From: Desulfovibrio sp. ZJ209
Lineage (GTDB): Bacteria > Desulfobacterota > Desulfovibrionia > Desulfovibrionales > Desulfovibrionaceae
Assembly: GCF_011039135.1 (NCBI RefSeq)
Contig: NZ_JAAKEJ010000003.1
Location: 186,001-250,000, forward strand
Length of the DNA: 64,000 bases
Direction of reading: 5' to 3'
This document shows positions 59,757 to 64,000 of the stretch, in pieces (position 1 is the first letter of the stretch; the number at the start of each line of letters is the position of its first letter). A program made the translations under genes and the position numbers. The notes beneath the pieces were generated by a model. The model did not search any database and had not been told where the DNA came from. It worked only from the letters and a program-made list of their open reading frames with translations.

Positions 59757-59929
59757 CCACCGCAACAATTACGAGAAGGCCCGCAAAGAGGCGCGAGAGA
59801 CGCGAAAAGGAAGGGCGTGGCCACGGGCTCACGCCAAGGGAAAAGGCCGCGCTGGAGGCCATAGAAGGCTGGTTCCGGGAGCATGGCGAGCGGCGTGAGG
59901 TGAGAGCATGGCCCGAGAAGACAACCTAA
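59753..59929 (+). CDS. Small basic protein, possible DNA-binding
   Basis: Protein of 58 residues. A basic start (RRPAKRRERREKEGRG) is followed by HGLTPREKAALEAIEGWF, which looks like the first helix of a winged-helix domain. It overlaps the previous gene by ATGA and the next by 22 bp, so it fits the coupled gene chain. I do not recognise the family. Confidence 0.55.
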   Translation: MTTATITRRPAKRRERREKEGRGHGLTPREKAALEAIEGWFREHGERREVRAWPEKTT

Positions 59930-60384
59930 AGGCGCGAAGCCCGAGCGAAGCCCGAAAGATGGGAGCGAAAGGCGGGCGGGCGTCAGGCGAGGCGCGGCGC
60001 AAAAAGCGGGCCATGCGGGAGCGACTCCAGGCCCTGCTGGACGGCCGCCACGGTGAAACGGATGGGGCCGATGCCCTTGCTGCGGCCCTGTTCGGCAAAG
60101 CCCTGACCGGGGACGTGAAGGCGTTTGAGTCGGTCATGGCACTGACCGGGGACGCACCCCGGCAAACAGTGAACCTTCCCCACCTGCCGGAAATCAAAAC
60201 CGCCGCCGATGTGCCGAAGCTGACCGCCGCAATTCTGAGGAATGTAGCCGGGGGAGTGTTGACCCCGGAAGAAGGCCAAAGACTGGCAGCCCTTGCGGAG
60301 ACTCACCGGAAAGCCCTTGAAACAGCGGAACTTGAACAGCGCATAGCCGCGCTGGAAGCGGCAGCGAAGGAGTTGGAATCGTGA
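59908..60384 (+). CDS. KGG-motif protein, possible terminase small-subunit-like
   Basis: Protein of 158 residues. The N-terminus has MGAKGGRASGEARRKKRAM, a KGG-type basic segment seen in small phage proteins, then LFGKALTGDVKAFESVMAL, which resembles terminase small-subunit-like proteins, and a C-terminal helix (LETAELEQRIAALEAAAKEL). A terminase role would let the element use a helper phage's packaging; this is only a resemblance. It overlaps the genes on both sides. Confidence 0.5.
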   Translation: MAREDNLKARSPSEARKMGAKGGRASGEARRKKRAMRERLQALLDGRHGETDGADALAAALFGKALTGDVKAFESVMALTGDAPRQTVNLPHLPEIKTAADVPKLTAAILRNVAGGVLTPEEGQRLAALAETHRKALETAELEQRIAALEAAAKELES

Positions 60385-60707
60385 AAGGGGCAATGGCGAA
60401 GAAAGTTGAAGCATTGGAACAGCTACTTAATACAGCAATGAAGCCAAGGGGCGTACACGTTGCCTTTGCTCCCTTTCCGGGAATCTGTGACAAGTACAGC
60501 CTAACAGTTCCTGAAACTGGAAAGCGCATGGAATTTGACACGGAAGAGGCCATGCTGGACTGGCTTACCGAGCGGCAGCAACAGCATATTTTGGTCTTCA
60601 CCGTGGACGGAAGGCGTCCCGGCCCGAAAAAAAAGGGCGGCGGGGGGATTCTCCTTACTTCCCCGCCCATGACAGAAGAACAATGGGAAGCCGCCGCCCG
60701 GCCATAG
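60381..60707 (+). CDS. Unknown small protein at the end of the element
   Basis: Protein of 108 residues starting at GTG 60381, which overlaps the previous stop (GTGA) and follows AAGGAG by 7 bp; an ATG at 60393 is an alternative. A Lys/Gly-rich patch (GPKKKGGGGI) lies near the end. No family recognised. It is the last coding gene before the right att site. Confidence 0.6.
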   Translation: MKGAMAKKVEALEQLLNTAMKPRGVHVAFAPFPGICDKYSLTVPETGKRMEFDTEEAMLDWLTERQQQHILVFTVDGRRPGPKKKGGGGILLTSPPMTEEQWEAAARP

Positions 60708-60763
60708 GGGTAAGAAGTAAATGATTTCAGGGATAGCCGGACGCTACACTATTCCCCTGCTGG

Positions 60764-60800
60764 CATGGATGAGCATCCATGCGCATGGATGGACATGGAT
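60764..60800. repeat. Phased CATGGAT repeats near the right end
   Basis: CATGGAT begins at 60764, 60784 and 60794, and its complement ATCCATG at 60775, so the units fall about one helical turn apart. The centre forms a 16-bp palindrome (60775-60790). This is a likely binding site for the integrase arm domain or AlpA, about 170 bp from attR. Confidence 0.5.
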
Positions 60801-60971
60801 GGAGGTTGTGACCACCGCGAGGACTGCTTGACTTCCTGCCGACAGAGGGGGAAAAGAGGAGAGTAACGGGCCACGCGAGAGGGGGTACTTTCACGAAAGT
60901 GGGTATATTTGTGGGGACGAAACCTTTTTCAAAAAATGTTTCCCCATGAGTTTTGGCAGGTTAGAAAAATA

Positions 60972-60994
60972 GTTCGACTGCCACCCCCGCCACA
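60972..60994 (+). other. attR-type site, degenerate copy of tRNA-Ser 3' end
   Basis: Matches 54205-54230 apart from two substitutions and a 3-bp deletion (GTTCGA, then CCACCCCC, then GCCACA are shared). It marks the probable right end of the element. Confidence 0.55.
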
Positions 60995-61090
60995 GGAAAT
61001 TTTTCAGGCTCCCGGCCGGTCATAGCCGGGGGCCTTTTTCATCAGCGCGGGGCGCCGTGGCTTGCGGGGCCGGCCCGCGCGGGAGGGCGT

Positions 61091-61414
61091 ATGGAAGTCT
61101 GCATCGGTGAAGTGCGGGGCAAGCCCGTCATGCTGGAGGTGCGCGATGGCATCGTCTCCATCGACGGCGTGGCCGAGCCCATCAAGAACCTCGACGAGGA
61201 AGAGCTCAGGCAATTCCAGGAAAGCATCGACGCGCTGCCCAGAAATGACGAGGAAGGCTACCGGGCCCTCGTCAACGCGCGGCGCGCGGCCTTCCTTTCC
61301 TCGCTGCTCGGGCGCGCCGTGGGCGACGAATGCGTGGGGCGGCTCACCGACATCCTCGACCATGTGCACTACGAGGTGCTGAAATACCTCGGCGAGACCG
61401 GCGAGGAAGCCTAG
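61091..61414 (+). CDS. Unknown conserved-looking small protein
   Basis: Protein of 107 residues. The ATG at 61091 follows GGGAGGG, a strong site. The sequence starts with short beta-like segments (GKPVMLEVRDGIVSIDGV) and continues with acidic helices (NLDEEELRQFQESIDALP). No motif or family is recognised; no membrane segment or signal is visible. It lies between the right end of the element and the CAU-anticodon tRNA gene. Confidence 0.65.
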   Translation: MEVCIGEVRGKPVMLEVRDGIVSIDGVAEPIKNLDEEELRQFQESIDALPRNDEEGYRALVNARRAAFLSSLLGRAVGDECVGRLTDILDHVHYEVLKYLGETGEEA

Positions 61415-61450
61415 CCGTGGGCGGCGCGACGCTCCCGCGCCCGGCGCTCC

Positions 61451-61479
61451 TTGACAGCGGAGAGCCCGCGCCGTAAGGA
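61451..61479 (+). promoter_or_regulatory. Candidate promoter of the CAU-anticodon tRNA
   Basis: A perfect TTGACA at 61451 and a weak -10 (TAAGGA) 17 bp later lie just before the tRNA gene. Confidence 0.45.
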
Positions 61480-61485
61480 ACTGCG

Positions 61486-61561
61486 GGGCCTATAGCTCAG
61501 TTGGTAGAGCCTCCGGCTCATAACCGGCAAGTCCCAGGTTCGAGTCCTGGTGGGCCCACCA
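61486..61561 (+). tRNA. tRNA with CAU anticodon (Met, or Ile2 if lysidine-modified)
   Basis: A 76-nt cloverleaf: acceptor GGGCCTA pairs with TGGGCCC, anticodon loop CTCATAA gives CAU, T-loop TTCGAGT, CCA encoded. The acceptor stem starts with a paired G, so it is not the initiator. Elongator Met and Ile2 cannot be told apart here. Confidence 0.93.
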
Positions 61562-61643
61562 TTTTCTGAAACAGCGAAGTCCCGCAAGGTGTGAAAAGCC
61601 TTGCGGGACTTCGCTGTTTCAGAACATAAATGGTGGGCCACCA
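61549..61643. repeat. Long inverted repeat at the 3' end of the CAU tRNA
   Basis: A perfect 24-bp pair (61566-61589 with 61599-61622, loop 9 nt) extends imperfectly outward so that the tRNA acceptor end (GGTGGGCCCACCAT) pairs with ATGGTGGGCCACC at 61631-61643. There is no T-run on either side, so it is not an ordinary terminator. Confidence 0.8.
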
Positions 61644-61730
61644 AGGCACAACCCGGGCCCCGGCAGGCGTCGCTCTTGCGGCTGCCCCACGAACCCTCCA
61701 ACGGCTCCCCCGCAGTCGCAGGCGCCCTTT

Positions 61731-62660
61731 TCAGGGCCGCCCCTCCATGGCGGCCGCCTCATGCCCGAGCATGTCCAGAAATTTTTGCGCCGCCGGGGTG
61801 AGCGCCGCCTTTTTGTGCAGCGCCGCGATGTCATAATAGAAGCGGCAGGCCTCGAGGGTGAGGATGCCGATGGGCTGTTTCATGGCCTCGCGCATGGCGA
61901 GCAGGCCGGCATGGGCCCCGGCCCAGAAGCCGTGGGTGCTTTGGGCGATGTCATGGTTCAGGACATGGTTCACCTGGAGCACGTCGCCCGTATAGCCCAG
62001 TTGCCCGAGATAGAGATAAAAGGCGTCTTCCCGGGGGTTTTTGTTGGTGATGTAGGGGTAGGCCATCAGTTCGTCGAGCGTGCACGCGGCCTTGGCAAAG
62101 AGCGGGTGCGCCCCGGTGACGGCGATGCACACGGGGTCGGAAAGGATGTGCCGCGCGCAGAGGTCGTACTTGCCCACCGCATCCGGCAGGAGCCTTTTCT
62201 CCTCCATGCGCCCCACCTGGATGAGGCCGAGGTCGCAGGCATCCGTAGAGACATCGAGGATGGTGTCCTGGTTGGTCGCGATGTCGCGGATCTTGATGTT
62301 CAGGGCCTCGCTGGCTTCGCGCAGGGCCAGAAGGGCCCGGGTGGCGAGCAGGTTGCAGAGATAGGACGACACCCCGACGGACACATCCACCGCCAGGCGC
62401 GATTCCTCCCGCGCCCCTATCCGCTGGATCTCGTTCACGGCGCTGCAAATGATCCGGGCGTGCTTCAGGATCTCCGCGCCCTTTTTGGTCAGGGAGACGC
62501 CCTGCGGCGACCGGACGAGGAGGGCGCAGTCCAGCTCCTCCTCCAGCTTCCTGATGGAAATGCTCAGCGAGGCCTGCGAGATGAAAAGCTGGGCCGCCGC
62601 CTTGGAGAGCGAGCGGTGGAGGTCGATGAGCACGATGGCTTTCAGTTGCGTCAGGTTCAT
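61731..62660 (-). CDS. LysR-family transcriptional regulator
   Basis: Protein of 309 residues. An N-terminal HTH with LSKAAAQLFISQASLSISI is followed by the effector domain of the LysR family (VDVSVGVSSYLC, LGLIQVGRME). LysR proteins typically control an adjacent gene in response to a small molecule. Here the transporter gene 14 bp upstream on the same strand is the obvious partner, although the arrangement is co-directional instead of divergent. The ATG at 62660 follows a GGGGCGGCGGAG region. Confidence 0.92.
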   Translation of the reverse strand: MNLTQLKAIVLIDLHRSLSKAAAQLFISQASLSISIRKLEEELDCALLVRSPQGVSLTKKGAEILKHARIICSAVNEIQRIGAREESRLAVDVSVGVSSYLCNLLATRALLALREASEALNIKIRDIATNQDTILDVSTDACDLGLIQVGRMEEKRLLPDAVGKYDLCARHILSDPVCIAVTGAHPLFAKAACTLDELMAYPYITNKNPREDAFYLYLGQLGYTGDVLQVNHVLNHDIAQSTHGFWAGAHAGLLAMREAMKQPIGILTLEACRFYYDIAALHKKAALTPAAQKFLDMLGHEAAAMEGRP

Positions 62661-62674
62661 GGCTCCGCCGCCCC

Positions 62675-63973
62675 TTAGCCCACCCAGTTGCGCAAGATGC
62701 CCGCATACAGGCAAAACTCCAGCCAGACCAGCCCGGCGATGGGCAGGAAGAGCAGCTTCTTGAACAGCCTGTCCGCCTCCTTCTGGTCCTCGAGGCCGGC
62801 GAGGGCCATGGCGCCGCAGGTGGAGAAGGGGGAGGAGCCGGTATAGAAGCCGCCCACGGAGATCAGCGAGAAGATGATGATTGGCTCCATGCCCGTGCTG
62901 GCGGCGAGCGGCGCCACGAGCAGGGCCAGCGTGGGGATGACCACCCCGAGCGTGGCCACGAAAAAGCTCATGGTGCAGGCCGCGGCCAGCAGGAAGTAGG
63001 GCGCCGCGCCGCTGGTCACGTTTTCCTGTACCCAGACGGAGAGGCTGTTGACAAGGCCGCCGGATACAGCCGTGCCGATGAGGGTGCCCATGGCGCAGAT
63101 CATGATGATGATGGCGAAGGGCACCTTGGCGATGGCCTCCTTTTCGCTGGCCACCTTGCAGAGGCTGCACAGGATGATGCCGATGGTGCAGATGACCGTC
63201 ACGTCGCAGAAGCCGGCGAACTTCCTGAGCGAGGCCACCTCGGGGAACATGGCCTTGGCCAGGGCCGGCACCACGGTGAAAAAGAACACCAGCCCCACGA
63301 TCCACAGGGTCTTGCGCTGCACCGGGGTGAAGGGCTCGGGCTTTTCGATGCTCACGTGCCGGGTCTTGTGGCCGCCGGTCACGAAATAGGTGATGATGAA
63401 AAAGATGACCATGGTGACGGCGGAGTTCAAAAGCACGTTCATGCACACGGCCATGCCGTCGCTCTGGAAGCCGTTGCTCTCCGCCACCTGCTGCACGATC
63501 ATGCCGCCCACGCTGAACGGGAACTGCGAGCCAATGGTGGCGCCGCAGAAAATGAGCACCGTGGCGAGCACGCGCGAAATCTGAGACTTGATGCACACGG
63601 CCATGACGAGCGGCGACAAAAAGGCGAAGGCCGCCGGCGCGCCCGCGCCCGTGCCGGCGAAGAGCATGCAGATGGCGAAGAGCACGAAGGGCAGCAAGGC
63701 GGGCCGGTTGCGGTTTTTATAGATGATGGTCTCGGCCACCTTGACGAGGGTGCCGTTGGAAATGGCGAAGCCGTAAAAGGTGGTGACGATGAAGAGCATG
63801 AGGAAGAGATAGATGGGCCACATGGCCGCCACTTTCTTGATGCTCAGCCCATAGGCGAAGACCCCGTTCATGAAGGCGAAGGTCAGGGCGAAATAGCCGA
63901 TGTTCACCTTGAACAGGAAGCCGAGGCACAGCGCCGCGACCAGTGACACGAGAAACAACATTTCAACGCTCAT
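62675..63973 (-). CDS. Organic-anion transporter of the DASS/MatC-like type
   Basis: Protein of 432 residues with about twelve hydrophobic segments. Recognisable stretches are AGTGAGAPAAFAFLSPLVM near residue 107 and ATIGSQFPFSVGGMIVQ, which fit the sodium-dependent dicarboxylate or MatC-like carrier group, and a second repeat with GGFYTGSSPFSTCGAMALAG. The substrate, probably a dicarboxylate or similar anion, is not determined. The ATG at 63973 follows GGGAG. It is followed by the LysR gene, possibly co-transcribed. Confidence 0.83.
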   Translation of the reverse strand: MSVEMLFLVSLVAALCLGFLFKVNIGYFALTFAFMNGVFAYGLSIKKVAAMWPIYLFLMLFIVTTFYGFAISNGTLVKVAETIIYKNRNRPALLPFVLFAICMLFAGTGAGAPAAFAFLSPLVMAVCIKSQISRVLATVLIFCGATIGSQFPFSVGGMIVQQVAESNGFQSDGMAVCMNVLLNSAVTMVIFFIITYFVTGGHKTRHVSIEKPEPFTPVQRKTLWIVGLVFFFTVVPALAKAMFPEVASLRKFAGFCDVTVICTIGIILCSLCKVASEKEAIAKVPFAIIIMICAMGTLIGTAVSGGLVNSLSVWVQENVTSGAAPYFLLAAACTMSFFVATLGVVIPTLALLVAPLAASTGMEPIIIFSLISVGGFYTGSSPFSTCGAMALAGLEDQKEADRLFKKLLFLPIAGLVWLEFCLYAGILRNWVG

Positions 63974-64000
63974 GGCGAAACTCCCAACATTAAGAGATGC

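Larger units (their letters stand above)
54229..60994 (+). mobile_element. Integrative element in tRNA-Ser (phage-satellite-like, 6.8 kb)
   Basis: Order: tyrosine integrase next to the tRNA, an AlpA regulator, a DUF3987 primase-like gene, an iteron array, an ERCC4-fold nuclease and small overlapping genes, all on the plus strand, ending in an imperfect copy of the tRNA 3' end. This module order is typical of P4-like satellites and small integrative elements. No capsid, portal or tail genes are seen, and no conjugation genes. The right boundary is set by the degenerate att copy, so it is an estimate. Confidence 0.75.

Noticed and set aside
54229-60994. Complete prophage
   Set aside because: No portal, capsid, tail, large terminase or lysis genes; only an integration and replication module with small genes.

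Overview
The window reads as a chromosomal segment of a GC-rich, Gram-negative bacterium. The gene set (RlpA, Kdo8N-type sugar genes, a large MscS channel, DksA, Fur with a FeoB-associated Cys-rich protein, PdxST instead of PdxA/PdxJ, a PP-loop/NFACT-R-like protein, an EFR1-type flavodoxin-ferredoxin) fits a sulfate-reducing member of the Desulfovibrio group best. That placement is inference from gene content; no rRNA or other phylogenetic marker lies in the window.

Layout. (1) 98-2529, minus strand: two tandem paralogous unknown proteins and a dual-specificity phosphatase. (2) 3099-9684, plus strand: RlpA, an EamA transporter, then a tight four-gene operon (KdnB-like oxidase, KdnA-like aminotransferase, a cytidylyltransferase/PseG-like fusion, an SpsF-like transferase) that should make an activated amino-ulosonic acid or related sugar. 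(3) 9728-14580: two inverted copies of a structured, apparently non-coding repeat flank a GlpQ-like phosphodiesterase, TypA and a Dabb protein; then a FeoB-associated peptide and Fur. (4) 15381-38904, minus strand: about 23 kb with nineteen genes in one orientation. It holds many GT2 and GT4 glycosyltransferases, two FkbM methyltransferases and two other methyltransferases, a radical SAM protein, an asparagine-synthase-like amidotransferase, an RgpF-like protein and a PglK-like ABC flippase. It begins with a nucleotidyltransferase / HPr-kinase-related / PqqD-like trio behind a good sigma-70-type promoter (38961-38989). A WbpP-like epimerase with its own terminator lies just upstream. Together these look like a surface-glycan or glycoprotein pathway in which nucleotide sugars are made, assembled on a lipid, decorated by methylation and amidation, and flipped.

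(5) 40215-54228, housekeeping: MutL, MscS, DksA, a PP-loop RNA-modification enzyme, PdxS/PdxT, an EFR1-like protein, ProC, CtpA, a D,D-carboxypeptidase and tRNA-Ser(CGA). (6) 54229-60994: a compact integrative element inserted in the 3' end of tRNA-Ser. It carries a tyrosine integrase, an AlpA regulator, a DUF3987 primase-like protein, a gene with an inverted 9-bp iteron array (probable origin), an ERCC4-fold nuclease and small overlapping genes, and ends in a degenerate att-like copy. No capsid or tail genes are present, so it resembles a phage satellite or small integrative element. (7) 61091-63973: a small unknown protein, a tRNA with CAU anticodon followed by a perfect 24-bp inverted repeat, and a LysR regulator next to an organic-anion transporter.

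The most novel-looking items are the fused cytidylyltransferase-PseG gene in a Kdo8N-like operon, the paired structured repeats with a compensatory change, the PqqD/HprK/nucleotidyltransferase trio heading the glycan cluster, and the iteron array hidden inside a coding gene of the integrative element. All promoter and terminator calls come from reading consensus elements by eye.
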